Below, piece after piece: positions 24,165 to 36,502 of a DNA stretch of 64,000 bases. The DNA is from Polyodon spathula. Its lineage: Eukaryota; Chordata; Actinopteri; Acipenseriformes; Polyodontidae. The DNA is taken from contig NC_054538.1 of assembly GCF_017654505.1 (NCBI RefSeq), positions 23,353,783 to 23,417,782 on the forward strand. The letters run 5' to 3'. A program made the position numbers and the translations under genes. The notes beneath the pieces are model-generated. The model saw only the letters and a list, made by a program, of their open reading frames with translations. It had not been told where the DNA came from and searched no databases. Every line of letters begins with the position of its first letter. The stretch's first letter is position 1.

Positions 24165-27100
24165 ATTTTCTAAAATAATCCCAAATCTTACTTCGATATA
24201 GAGACCTATCTCTTTCCTGCTAACTATGTAAACTATTTTGTGGAAGCCATTTAGATTGAACAACTGATGTACCATCTGAATCACAACAATGTTATATATG
24301 TCACCCCCAATTTGGCTTCTTATTTTAACAGGTCATTTTACAAGGCACTGGAATGTATTTTACAGAAATGTGTCCCTAGGGAGTTGCTTTTTTGTTTTGT
24401 TGGGGGGTGGGGGGTTAACCTGTTTTACTATTCCAATACGACAACTAAAAACAGTGCAAATTCTGAAGTATCCATCACAAGGAAGTAGAAAATAAGTCTG
24501 AAGATTCAGGGTGTGCTTATGCAGTAACCTTAAAAAAATGCCAAGCTCAAATGATGGCTTAAAGTATTCCTTTAAGTAGGTTAATCTTTTTGCATAATTG
24601 CTTAGTACTGAAAGAGTTAAGGTACTGGAACATCACTGAAAAACAGAGAAGGATGGCACTTGACATTTGATATTGTCAACTGCAACACATCTCATTGCTA
24701 TTTAAAGTCCTGCTGGGAAAGTGAAAGGTGTAACACAGAGAGAACAGGATCACAAGAGAACAATATCTACCCCCATCAAGTTGTGAGGCTAGACACACAG
24801 GGTGCCTGCAGGATAGAACTGCTCCAACAATGAGCTGGTAAGCCACAAAGCAACCCAAGCAGTGGCTTGTGAGATAGGGAGAACAATAAAGCAATAACAG
24901 ACTGATGAAATTTCAGAGGGGCAATACAAACTTAGGTCTTTAGTTCAAATGATGTGTACTGGACAGTAAATAGTTAAGGATGGGCTCCCCTAAGCTAAAT
25001 ACCCATTGTGAAGAGCTGCATGATAAGCCTGCTAAGCCTTTCCAAGGTGCTGACAGCAGTATTGCACTAGCAGCTGGCATTTACTTTAGGCAAGAGAACT
25101 TTCAGGTGGGAAATATAATTTCTTACCACTATCCCAGGAGTCTGCCACCATTTAATACACATGTACATAAAAATGAAGTGTTGCTAAATAGATTGTAGGG
25201 TTCACTACAAAATACATTACTTACTGCTGCTTCCTGCTGTCTTGTACAATATCCTTTTCAACCTAACAAAATATATATTTGAGCATAACTTGATAGCAAT
25301 GACTCACAAATGACTAAAAAATGTCTTTATGCATGGCTACAGACCCCACCCGGTTCAGATTTTGTTGGAAAAAATATGTATACACACAGGAGGCAGCAAC
25401 AGTAGGTGGAGTGTTTTGTTGTAAAACCTACTGTCTGTTCAGTAAAACTTTCATATTAATTTATGTATACCTTTACGTCAATAAGGGGACCAATAAATCA
25501 CTCCTGGGAGAAAATATTAGATGGATTAATATTGTCAGTATTAGAGTCTGGCGTTTTATATACTGTTAAAATAGAGTATCTCATCTTTGCTTTGGTCTAC
25601 GAGAGGTGTATGGTACTGGTGAGTGGAAAATGTGTTGTCTTATTATATTCAGTAAACAAGGGGTATGAATGTGGTACAATAAGCAACATTCATGTCCATG
25701 ATGCAGAGTAAGCTATGAGTTTAGCAGCAAGCTTTATAAAAAGTATAGGGTGGAATTAACTCATGTTAACAGAACCATTGTGTGGAAGTAATAGAAAACA
25801 AGGGGATTTTAAGTGTGCTTGTTAGGCTCAATTAGGGGGAAGCACTGATTTAAGAGATGGAAAAAGTTTTTATTCCTGCAGATATAACACTAGCTATGTG
25901 TAGATTGTACAGCTGGTAATGTCTGTGCACAATTAAGCGCACAGAAGGTTAACTTTGGAATAATAAGGCAGAAATCCATGAATAGTACAATATTTTATAA
26001 AACTATCTTACATGATTTTAATGAAACTCCTTACTCTAGATTACAGAGATTGAAATGTAAAATATAAACATACATGCCAACAGCCCCTTTATCGCTGGAA
26101 CAGTACCACCAAATTACCCACAAACCAGCTCTCTCTCTCTATCTCTTTCTCTCTCTCTCTCTCTCTCTCTCCTGTTTTTCCTTCATTAAGCTGCAGAGCA
26201 GTAACACACTCAAGAATGTACCTGTTTACAGAATCACTTGCCACATTAGTGACAAGAATCGACCCGATCCAGTCACACTGTAGTATTGTACATTGTGTCA
26301 CCTCTGCTGGTTCAATATGGTTTGATGTGTAAGTGGGAGAGAGCAGATATGAGGTCAAGAACTGCATTGATGCTACAATTACAGCACTTCAGCAAAAAAA
26401 TATCAGAACAATGTAGTTCTTAAATACAATTGAGTGCTCATTGTGAACAAAAGGTAATATAGAATGTGTTTCTTTATGGAGTCATTTTATGTGATAGAAA
26501 AGACCAACCCGTGAAAACAGCATAATACTTTTTATATTGAATTCTAATAATCTGTCCCTGTACAAGCATCCACCAGGGATGAACATTCACAATATGACAA
26601 CATAAACTCAGATACAGAATCTTTAGACATCACGAAAAGGGAAGTGAAAAGTGAAATAAATCTTGCTCTGTGTTTCTAAGCAAGTTAAATGTTTATTTTG
26701 CTTTCCAACTAAATGGGAAAAATTGTACTGTGGGAAAAAAGCCTTGATAATTAAGGACAACCAGTGACAGGAACGTATGGTGCCAGCTGGCTCTGCAGAA
26801 AGAAAAAAAAAGGCTTTTATGAGAAGATTAAAATCAATACACCATATATCAATGTAAGTGCAGACTAATTAATTAGTATTACCATCATAAAATGGAGACG
26901 AGAATATAAAAAACATGTTCTTTTTTGTGATAATTGCAGTGTGGATTCTAAATGGAATGAATACACCACCTAACTTAAGAGGGAAATCTAATAGTCCAAA
27001 TTCCCGTAGTTCTTTAGAAGAAAACTAACTTCTTTCAGTGTTTTAAATCTGTCTTGCAAGACTGTCATCTGCATACTGTACTACCTTTAGTTATCACCTA

Positions 27101-27170
27101 AGTATCTGATCCTGTTTCAAATTAGTTTTTTTTTTTTTTTCATTCTGAGTTAAAGGTAAAACTACATTGT
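24165..27170. other. Noncoding stretch with a CT microsatellite
   Basis: A CT-rich array lies at 26129-26171. Otherwise AT-rich DNA without readable protein domains; several 70-80 codon frames overlap on different strands and are not supported. Confidence 0.4.
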
Positions 27171-27189
27171 AATGTTTCTTTTTTTCACT

Positions 27190-28140
27190 TTTGTGTTTTA
27201 CCAGTATGGTTGCTACGTTCCACCTACCTACTACTCCACTCCCCCTGGTCTCTGCGCAGGTCCACAGTCGCATATCTCTTCATGTCAACTATACATACTC
27301 TGTGAGAGCTCCACTGGGTCCACTCATCGGTTCAGAGTGTACACAGGGAAGGACTCTCAGATTGAGCTGCCTGGCTGCCCCCCATGGTTCCAGACCACTG
27401 AGAGAATTGTGTTGGATATCGTTTTCCCCCTCCTAAACCTGGGCTACTATTTGTACGTAGATAATTTCTATACAGGAATCCCCCTTTTTAGGGCCTTGTA
27501 CACATCCCAAACAATGTCTTGTGGTACAATAAGACCACACAGGAAGGGATTTCCTTGTCAAGAAACAGAGACGTGGTGAAACCAGCGCTCTGCGTTGTGA
27601 GGAACTGCTGGCAATTAAATATACAGATAAAAAAAAAATAATGTGTACCTCCTCACCACCATCAACGATGAGGCAACAATAGCAGTTCCTGTGCAAGGTA
27701 CGGGCAGGCACACAAACAAACCGAAGTGTGTTGTGGATTACATAAAAACATGGGAGGCATGGATAAGTTGGACCAGATGCTGCTACGAAGACCATGGCAT
27801 GGTACAAAAAACTTGGTATGTACATAATCCAGATTTCTTTGTACAACAGCCATGTTCGGCTCACTTTTCTGGACTTTCAGACCTCTGATCTCAAGCCTCC
27901 TGTTTGATGTACAACAATTGTCAGAGACTGAAAGAGTGGAAACGGTAGCAATACTTAACAAATGACATTAAGAAAAATGACAAGAAAAAGCCAAGACACA
28001 AAAAAGGTGCCATGTGTGTTTCCACAAGGGCATGCAGAGGGATACACAATCCTACTGTCCGCACTGTTCCTCTGTCAGGTCTCTATTTGGAGGAGTGTTT
28101 TGAAAAATACCACACAGTACAGGAGTACTGGAAAGACTAA
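27190..28140 (+). pseudogene. piggyBac (PGBD4-like) transposase pseudogene
   Basis: The C-terminal half of a piggyBac-family transposase in several frames. The first part (to 27579) reads LCESSTGSTHRFRVYTGKDS, TTERIVLDIVFPLLNLGYYL and YVDNFYTGIPLFRALYTSQT; the Asp in YVDNFYT (about 27460) matches the second catalytic Asp of piggyBac. After a stop at 27578 come EELLAIKYTDKK, then LLTTINDEATIAVPV and TNKPKCVVDYIK; a frameshift leads to MGGMDKLDQ (27750-27776), which carries the last catalytic Asp pair. A Cys-rich RING-like tail follows: KRCHVCFHKG ... YCPHC (about 28004-28066). The N-terminus is missing or unrecognisable. Known function: TTAA-specific cut-and-paste transposition. A possible 3' terminus is CCCCTTCTCTGCTGAGGCC (minus) next to TTAA at 28831-28834. 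Confidence 0.85.
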
Positions 28141-28955
28141 ATAAACCTCAGTCACTTGTTTTTATGTCATGCAGCAACACTCTCTTCGGCTCCAGAAGGA
28201 TTATACCACTTCTAATTAGGGTAAATACTAAGAACCATGGGCTTTGAAGGGGAAAGATCAAAGTGGCCTAGTCTCAGTCTAGGGCCAACAAACACCTGAA
28301 AAACTAAATAAAGGTGCACATATTTGGTATTTTTGAATTCAGGACAATCAAGGCAATTTCATTCATTCTTTAGTGGCGTACTGGGCACATGAAATTGGGT
28401 TGGGTGCTATGGACAGTGGGCTGTATATTTCGAAGTGGAAAACTCAAAGTTGCCTGGTGTCTGTCTACAGCAAGTAAACCCACCAAAACCAAAAAAAAAT
28501 AAAAATATGTACACATAGGCACAGGCACATCCAGTAGCTTAAAAGTTTCTGCATTTTTACACCAAACATGAGCATTTTACAGACTAAATGTGATGCAGGT
28601 ATAATACATTTTATGAAAATTTAGCATTTTGTTTACAATAATAGCTGTATTTTGTGACCAAGCAAACCACAAAAACTTGGCACCAATAGAAACTTCAGTC
28701 TGGCAAAAATAAAAAAAAAAAAAAAAAAAATATATAGTTTGTCAGTGGTATGTTAAAAGGAACATGTAGTCATTTTGATGTAAAAATGCCTGTAGCACAG
28801 GGTGTCACCAGGGCCTCAGCAGAGAAGGGGTTAATGATGTCTGACTCGAATCTCGCTCCTCGGCACAAATGTATTCTCTCGGGACACCTGAAGGGCTGGA
28901 TCAGGGTATGCCACATTGATTTGGCTGTCATTTGGGCCAATTGGTCTTGGGTGGG
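28141..28955. other. Possible piggyBac 3' flank
   Basis: Noncoding. Two long A-rich runs (about 28491-28505 and 28708-28730). The segment up to TTAA at 28831 may be the untranslated 3' part of the piggyBac copy; 28835-28955 is ordinary flank leading into the LTR. Confidence 0.3.
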
Positions 28956-29496
28956 TGTGACAGGGTCTTCCTCGAGTCACGCGTGTGGGTAGCCGCTGTT
29001 CAAGCATACAGAGAGACAGAGGTGGTGTTGAAACGCCGGCACAGGCGCGCAGGATTTATTAACAAAAACAGAAAACGAAAGTAAAATAAAGGCGGTCATG
29101 TGACGTTACCAGCGATGGTACCGCACAGAGGACAAATACAGCAAACTGTACAAAAAGTGCAAAATAAAACACAATACTCCAAACTATAACTCAAAAGGTG
29201 CCGTGAAAACGGCAGGCCTTGCAGTAGCCCCGAGCAATCTCCCGCAGATGTTTTTAAACTGACGGACACTCTGTCGAGACCCGCCCACCTGCTGATTGAG
29301 GACCAGCACAGCCAATCACTTGCTGCCCTTCCCTCAACCAAGCATAGCAGGCAGCAAGTCTCAATCGAGCGCCCGTCTGTAAACAATAATACAATCAAAC
29401 TAATCAAGTACCAAAACGTCACAAAATAAACCCATTCCCATATATAAACCACACCAACACTAATTTACCACTGTGCAGGGCAATCGCACTGCCACA
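28956..29496 (-). mobile_element. Solo LTR, family A, inverted copy
   Basis: The reverse complement of the LTR at 7154-7695 along its whole length: plus start TGTGACAGGGTCTTCC, plus end CACTGCCACA. The borders are GTGGG (28951-28955) and CTGGG (29497-29501), a target duplication with one mismatch. The adjacent Gypsy coding remnant is on the same strand, but no purine-rich tract precedes the LTR, so it is better read as an independent solo LTR than as that element's 3' LTR. Confidence 0.75.
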
Positions 29497-29639
29497 CTGG
29501 GTAATCAGGAAAACAAGTCAATCATTACAAGAATGTAAGAAAAGTGTCTGCTGGTTAACCTAAGGACAAGTAGCCAATCGCTATTACTTCCATTTGAGCA
29601 GTACTATGTATGCGCATTAAGGGTACTACCTCAGGGCCC

Positions 29640-31430
29640 ACCTTGCTCACGATACATTAGGGGCATTGGGTAGTCTAAATGCAAGCGTTCTCTCCCATCT
29701 TGGGCCAAAAGAACCCCCTCTGGATAATCGACAATGTCTTCTCTCCAGTCACATGTCCCACTGCCAGGCAGTATTTCTCCCATACCATAAACGCTTGGGC
29801 CTGTGGCAAAAGAATTTGGAAGCGATTCTCACCTGAGCTGTCCTCTTGATACCGACGGAGGACTAGACCCTGTCGCAAAACCATAGTTCCATTCTTGTTC
29901 CATACTTCCTGCCAATCCCCCCATTGTACCTCTTCTCCAATCCAGAAAGAATGTCAGCATTAATATTTATACTGTCCGGTCTATACTTAATTGTTGTTCG
30001 GTGGCTACTAGTTTAGCTGTATCTAAGTGGACCATGGGGTTATGATCAGTAAAGAAACAAAAAGGTACACCCCATAGGTAATCCTTGAATTTCTCTGTAA
30101 TGGCCCATTTCAAGGTCAATAGTTCCAGTTTGAAAGTACTATAGTTCTGGTCATTATGTCACTCACATGTAGGTGCCCACTAGCATAGTTGACCACTCGC
30201 TGCTAACTTCCTCGTTCTTGAGTGAGTATTACCCCCAGTCCTCAGTGACTTGCATCAGTATAGACCCAAACGTTTGAGAGAAGTCATAAGAAACCACATT
30301 ACAGCCTCTTTCAGTTGTTCAAAAGCAGCCTTACAATCAAAGGTCCAATTTACCGGGGCCGTCTTCTGTCCCAGTACCACTGAACCTACTAATAGGGCAT
30401 GTAATGGTGGTAGCGATCTTGGCAAATGGAGGAATATGCCGCCGGTAGTATCCCACCAATCCCAGAAAGGAACATACCTGTCGGACGATAGGGACCCATT
30501 CTCGCATCACTGCCAACTTCTCTGGTTCTAGAGCCACTCCTCCTGGACTCACGATATGACCCAGGTGACAAACCTCTTTCTGGCGCAGGTGGCACGTCAT
30601 CGGTTGGAGCTTCAATCCGTGGATCCACAGCCTCTCAAAAGACCTGTTCAGGTGGGTTTCGAAATCTGAAGAATAAACAATTACATCATCCAGATAGATT
30701 AGTAAGGAGTCATTACCTGTCCTCCAAGGTAGCACTGCATCAATCTTTGGAAGGTGACTGGGGCATTGCATAGTCCAAACAGCATCCTTTCAAACATAGG
30801 GTTGGAGGGGGTAAGTGAAAGCAGTCTTCTCTCGATCTTGCATGCCTACTTTGACCTGCCAGTAGCCACTGGCCAAGTCCAGGGTAGAGTACCACTCAGC
30901 TTGTTTTTAAACTTGCATTAAACTTCCACGAAAGTCATGGCAGCGTTGTGTCATACTTGTCGCTGTAGGTCTTGCTGCACTGCCCCCACCTGGAGTCTGA
31001 AGATCAATTGGTCTCGCCAAGTGGTATCTGGTAGTCTCAATCCTTCTGGGTCCCATCGGCGCAACCTGGAAAACAGCTCTTTCAAGCGAAGATTGAAAGC
31101 CCCTAATGACTCACCACTGTTCTGGGTACAACTGAAACACAGTGCCCACAATTGTGCCAGTGAAGTCCTATCCTCATAGATTCCTTCCAAGACTTTAAAT
31201 ACTTGTGAGCTTGTATTCTTATCCTGGGGATCTAGAACCAAGACCTATATTCTTGCATCTCCTTCCAAAGTGCCAACAATGTAATTCACTTGTTGGGCTT
31301 CAGCCAGGGGCTGTGATCTGAGCATTGCTATTACCTGAGTCCGCCATTCTCCAAATTTGGTCATAACCCCCAAGTCGTTAAACTTTGGAACCCAGGGGGC
31401 TCCCAGAAAGAATGTCATAACCATAGTATT
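29640..31430 (-). pseudogene. Gypsy retrotransposon remnant (gag fused to pol by deletion)
   Basis: On minus, from 31430: a PNMA/SIRH-like Gag (APWVPKFNDLGVMTKFGEW, VNYIVGTLEGDARI, a stop, then VLVLDPQDKNTSSQVFKVLE and SLGAFNLRLKELFSRL, ending near 30950). At about 30905 it passes directly into reverse transcriptase (TLDLASGYWQVKV near 30875, then YLDDVIVYSSDF near 30690 and LGLVGYYRRHIPPFA near 30440), so the Gag zinc knuckle, protease and start of RT are deleted. RNase H follows (VYTDASH near 30250) and then the integrase zinc-binding block (GHVTGEKTLSIIQRGFFWPK near 29700). Integrase core and the rest are missing. Frameshifts and stops occur throughout. No matching LTR pair flanks it. Confidence 0.85.
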
Positions 31431-31684
31431 TACTGCAGGGGCGCTATTTCAGCAGCAGCTCCCAATGGCTGTGCCTTGGCCGGTTGTCCCAATTCATCCA
31501 TGATAATTTTGGTTCAGGTTTGTCAACTGGAATCCTACTGACTATGCCAGATTTGTAGCTCAGGAAAGTATATAACACTGCTAGCCCCAATGATTAACCC
31601 TTTGTTTTTCTTTCCTGTGCAAGTTCATTTTGAATTCCAGTGGACCACCCTTGACCCCAACCAGGATGAACAGAGACAACAGCT

Positions 31685-31722
31685 AATATAATTATCAAAA
31701 AAAAAAAAAAAAAAAAAAAAAC
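31685..31722. repeat. Poly-A run
   Basis: A run of about 21 A residues (31699-31720) in an A-rich patch beside the Gypsy remnant. Downstream, 31787-31850 has repeated TGATATAAA phrases. Confidence 0.6.
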
Positions 31723-31857
31723 ATTGACAGCACAGAACACCAAATTACACAGCACAGCAATTACAGAACAAATGCAGATGAACCCGCTTATATCATGATT
31801 GCTGTGCAGGCATAAGTCGTGATATAAAGTGGGTCATGATATAAACCAAGTGGGGGA

Positions 31858-32485
31858 TGTCAGACCAGAAACAGGAACCAGGAAATAAAGGACAGAGAGG
31901 TGGAGTTGGGTGGAAATGAGAGCTTGCTTGCGCTCAACATTTAATGAAAGAACAGAACAGTAAATAAAAAGGCAGTAACAAACAAAAACACACAGGACAT
32001 GGCACATTCGCCAAAACAAAGAGATGAACAAAACAGACTAACACTTAACAACACGGTGAGCTGATATTTTACTTTACGTTATTATTTTATTATTATTACC
32101 TCTGTCTCCACACCCGTTCTCCACTCACTGAACACACAACAACGAGTGGGTGAAAACACGCAGCTTTTATGCAGCTGTACCGAGACTCGATTGCTAATCA
32201 ATCATTCAATTGGAATCGCGGTACAACTGCACTTGAACTAATAAAGTGCAATTCCCCGTGCTCACATATTATTACGTTTTACTTGCATGTGAAGTGCTGT
32301 GTAATCCTCGTGCCTAAATACAAATATACATTTTAAACATTCGTGTTACACAGACCCATTTATATCCCGTTTTAAACACTCGTGTTACACAGACCCATTT
32401 ATATCCCGTGTACCAATGACTATACACCAACATTAGCACACAACATATAACACAAAATACACACAGGGGCGGGCACTTTGCCACA
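31858..32485 (-). mobile_element. LTR, family B, second copy
   Basis: Homologous to 9354-10007: plus start TGTCAGACCAG, plus end GGGCGGGCACTTTGCCACA. It shares the CATAAAAGC TATA region on minus (plus GCTTTTATG near 32164) and the CAATTCCCCGTGCTCACAT phrase. It carries its own 39-bp tandem duplication (TTTTAAACATTCGTGTTACAC unit, about 32331-32409). Flanks are GGGGA and AGGAC, with no clear target duplication, so it could be one LTR of a lost element or a rearranged solo copy. Confidence 0.75.
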
Positions 32486-32980
32486 AGGACAAATACATCT
32501 TGTATCATTAACTGAAACCAAACAGTCTGTGTCTAAAAAAGGTATGAATTGTCGACTGATGACAGCTATTAATTTATCAATTAGGCATTGCACTTGGTGT
32601 TTTTTGTCTGCATTTGTATAAGACTGACTGTTATAAAGAAGAACAGGTTGGTGGCATTGATGTTTTGTAGCTGAACTGTATCCCGTTAAGACTGACCATG
32701 CAGCATTTGACAGACTGCACACAATGTCAGTTTATCAGCCTAGATGATTATTAGCTGTTGGAAATTAATTATATCCTGTCGTCACTTAGTAAAGTCCAGC
32801 CACGCAGCATTTGACAGGCTGTGCAAAACGTGGGTTTGTGAGATGATATTAGGAGAGGTAATTTCTCAAAGACCCTACGGTACATGGCGAGTGCTTTCTG
32901 AAAAATCGCGATAATAAACAGGGCATGATAGTAACCCTTAGTGGTCTTATGTCGGACTAGGTCCGACATTACAATTTTAC
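32486..32980. repeat. Noncoding with diverged 107-bp duplication
   Basis: GCAGCATTTGACAG-CTG occurs at about 32699 and again at about 32806 with similar following sequence. Minus frames here have a faint hAT-transposase look, but not enough to call. AGTCGGAC/GTCCGAC palindromic phrases precede the element at 32981. Confidence 0.3.
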
Positions 32981-33533
32981 CCTTTCCGGTCCAGTGTCGG
33001 ACCCTGTCTGACATCATCAAAAATACGTCAAGCACAGGTCTCCAGTCGTTTTTTCTCCGGAAAAAAGCTGAGAAAATGGCCGATCGAGAATGATAGGAGC
33101 CGAGAGAAGCCGAAAAAAAAGGAGGCGGATCTGAGCAATACACATAGTCCCCACAGACCTAACACGGACATAAACAAACAAGATAGCTGCTTCTGCATCC
33201 AGCGCTCAAAGAACATCACAGACATTTGCAGAGTTTTCTGGGATATTATAGTAATAAAATAAAAACTTGGATTGCATTATTGAGGAGTTTGGTGATAAAA
33301 CCAGTGATCAGGAGATGATTTATCAGTATGCACGACTATGAAGAGGTATGTGATAAATTCAGCGAACAAGGGGTGGAGTGGGGCTGGACTTGCAGTACTG
33401 AGTGTCCTGTTGATATGCAGTGCCCTTTAAACCTGTTTTACTTGGAATAAAATTACTTTTAAAAAGCGTGTGTAAACAGTGCATGTGAAAATAAATTGGA
33501 CCTGACGCACCTGACAGGCACTGACCGCAAAGG
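32981..33533. mobile_element. Short TIR element, possibly piggyBac-type
   Basis: The ends CCTTTCCGGTCCAGTG and, inverted, CCTTTGCGGTCAGTGCC delimit about 553 bp with no coding capacity. CCTTTGCGGTC-type termini next to TTAA-like sequence (ATTAA at 33534) are seen in piggyBac-related MITEs. The left flank TTTTAC is not a clean TTAA, so the superfamily is uncertain. Confidence 0.45.
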
Positions 33534-34513
33534 ATTAAACGAGGTGATATAAAACAGGTTAATCTGTAATTCTAAAAATAATGGTGAAAGAAAAAATCAC
33601 AGCAAATTTGTCACACCAAATTCTTCACACAAAAAAGAAAGGTTAAACTTTTCTAGAAAATCATTAAAAAAAAAGTGAATTCACACCATCCACCAATTAC
33701 CACCCTACCTAGTGCTGGGGTAGTATTTATTGCGACAGACAGACAAATGCAGAGTTATTTAGTGATGTAACAGTCAATAGGATACAAAGTCTCACACCAA
33801 AAGTCCTCTTCGCAAGACTTTGTCTTCTGTTTTCCTCACCCCGATTTGGTCTTAGCCCAGCTCACGCAACAACAGCAGACCGACTCCCCACCGTCGACAA
33901 CCTGGTGGAGGAAAGAAAAGAAAACAGGAACAGCCCTCGGTCACCCAGTCTCAGCCACCCTGTCCTTCAGCTCCTGCTGCCTTTCACCAACCAAAACAAC
34001 AAAACCACGTTGGAATTAATATAAATACTTATTGTCACCTTTCATAGTCTATGGGTAAACCGATACTTTATACAAGTAGTTAATTGAACATGTCTAGAAT
34101 AACTGAAATGACAGTTTTACTTTCCTTGTAAACTACTGCTTTGTTTGTTCTCAATTTCCTGCTGTGTTATCCAGCTTGCAGCTTGCAGCTTCTGCCTGCA
34201 TTCTGGATCCCGGTGCATTCTTTCCGATCTTCCTCCCGATCTCCACGCTCCTTTACTTCTGATTCGTAGAGTTTTTATAGCCTGGTCAATTAGTGTCAAA
34301 TAGAAACAGTTAAGCAGTCAAGCAACTGCAGCTGTGAGGACTTTAGCTTTGATGAAATGGAGCTAATTCTAATTACTGTTTCTCAAGGATTTGAACGACA
34401 ATAATAATTATATAGTACATGATCAATTTAAGTACATACAATTTAACCCAAATGCCATTTACCCAATATACTTGTGTTGTTCACTTTGTGACACTGGTTT
34501 TCACAACTACCCA
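33534..34513. other. Noncoding, no clear feature
   Basis: Mixed composition. The CTGCTG/CAGCTG-rich patch at 33830-34000 is less AT-rich than its surroundings and could be an untranslated or LTR segment (minus frame 34117-34299), but nothing can be named. Confidence 0.3.
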
Positions 34514-35007
34514 TTTACACTCTGTTAATATAGTGCAGTGTGCATGGAAGGCAGCAGCAGGGCTGGTAGGTGACATAATCACACACAAAGACATAAGCCC
34601 GTGTGTGGATTTCCTCGCCCTGTGTGATGCACCTGCCTGCGTTAACCAAGATCTCTACATTGGTGTCAGTGCGGATCCAGGCACCCTGGCATGCAATTGC
34701 TGGACTGTAGCCTTGTGAGCAAGTCCGGGTGGACTTGAGGCTGGCACAGGTGAGAGTAGCGTGCACAGGGGAAGGCAGCAGCAGGGCTAGTAGGTGACAA
34801 AACCACACAAAGACATAAGTCTGACATATGCTCCCTCCAAAGGAGCCAGCTCTTTTGTACAGCGGTATCGGTGCTATGCTTTGGTGCGAGAGGTCCCTGG
34901 TTCGCGCCCACACTCCGCCTGTGTGTTGATTTCCTTGCACCTTGTGATGCACCTGCCTGCGTTAACTGAGATCGCTACAATATGATAATATATTAACAGA
35001 GTGTAAA
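34514..35007. mobile_element. SINE pair bracketed by a 19-bp inverted repeat
   Basis: Two copies of one tRNA-related SINE in direct order. Copy A (about 34538-34659) lacks the tRNA-like centre. Copy B (about 34761-34979) retains it, with a B-box-like GGTTCGCGCCC near 34899 preceded by GTGCTATGCTTTGGTGCGAG. Both end CTGCCTGCGTTAAC-GAGAT-CTACA. The whole is bounded by a perfect 19-bp inverted repeat, 34514-34532 and 34989-35007. Other copies are at 43344-43556 and 47241-47361 on the opposite strand. Confidence 0.75.
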
Positions 35008-35079
35008 CAGGTTAATACTAGATGGCATTTTTGTACTGGGTATGTTTAATGAACCATTTGAGGATGCTGTGATACTAGG

Positions 35080-35561
35080 GCAAGCCAAATGATCCTTTAG
35101 AGATATCTCAGATTAATTTAGAGATCTCTATAAATACATTAAGATATCTCAAAGTTATTTCCAGATCTCTTTAAATGAAACTTTAAATGATATATCAAAA
35201 ATGCATTTTCAGATATCTTTAAATCATGTTCAGATGTCTCTAAATCATTTAGAGATATTTTGATATCCTGTTCATTTCGAGCTTTCTCTAAATGATTTTG
35301 AGATATGTTTAAATAAACGTGAAGTTATTTCAAGACATCTCTAAATGATAGTTTGATGTACCTTGCTAGCAAAACATTATTTAAAGACAGCTGTAAATTA
35401 AGCTGAGATATCTGTTTCATTTTTAGTGATCTCAAAATAAAATTTATTCAAAAGGATTTATTTACAGATATTTCATATTCATTTAAATATATCTGCAAAT
35501 GATTTACAGATATCTCTACTGTAAATACTTAAAGATATCTCTAAATGATAATTTGGCTTGC
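35080..35561. mobile_element. MITE with internal AGATATCT array
   Basis: Imperfect terminal inverted repeats (left GCAAGCCAAATGATCCTTTAG, right inverted GCAAGCCAAATTATCATTTAG) enclose 482 bp. Inside, the palindrome AGATATCT occurs exactly six times (35101, 35142, 35211, 35406, 35508, 35533), usually followed by CTAAAT- or TTAAAT-type sequence, plus many one-base variants. There is no coding capacity. GATAC occurs near both borders (35071 and 35568), but I cannot prove it is a target duplication. Confidence 0.75.
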
Positions 35562-36433
35562 TATAGCGATACAGCATATTAAACATATCCAGCACAATGC
35601 TGACATCTATTACATATCTATAAGTCCAAATAGTATTTTGTCAGCTTAACACTTTTTCACACTCAAAATTGGAGCAACAAGTATGCCTAAAACAGCAGTC
35701 AGAATTTGTTATGACCAGGTAAGACATTTATGGGGGACACAATTGCTAATCCTTCTCCCTGATGTTGCTTTTATATTTACCCATTCTTAGAACATACATC
35801 TACTAGGTATCCAGGCATTTGCATTCCCTTAAGTATATTTTTGTACAAGCATGGCAATTTTAAAGGTGTCTTCCTCTTAAGTAAAGTGCAGATCATGGTA
35901 AGATGAGTGCACCATAACCTTTACTCCATGTACCTGAGTGCCTTTTTAATTCCCACAAGATTTTGATGTCTTCTAAAAATGGCATTGTGAAAACTATTGT
36001 ACAATACACTTTGTAACTGCCCTCTGCAATCGTTGTTGCCACTTATATTAATGTGTCTGTATGGTATTTATACCAGCAAACTCAGACCAATATCAATTGT
36101 GTCCATGTGAAAAATAATTATTTTCTTGTTTCCTAGGTACAAGATTTGAAAGAGAACCAGCTGTATGGTAGTGGGCATGTTTAACATTTCTGTATAGCAT
36201 ACAGTAGCAGATAATATGTCACGTTTACATTATGCAGTATATTGTTTACAGAGTTTAGAATTACATTTAAAAAAAGTTTAACCAATTTTTCTAAGAGTGA
36301 CGTGGTGTAATGGAGTTGGTTTTATTTAAAGGAATAAGGGCCATGAATTATCTCTTAGTCTATAAAGTGCTCCATTACATCCAAAAATAGTGTGTTTTAA
36401 TTTACAAGTTGCTTTAGACCAAGTAAGATATGT

Positions 36434-36502
<69 letters not shown>

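Noticed and set aside
28956..31430. Treating the LTR at 28956-29496 as the 3' LTR of the adjacent Gypsy remnant
   Set aside because: No polypurine tract at the junction, near-matching 5-bp borders of its own, and no partner LTR beyond gag.
32420..32722. Minus frame with a faint hAT-transposase look
   Set aside because: Only a short stretch is suggestive, it runs into an LTR, and no catalytic motif is visible.
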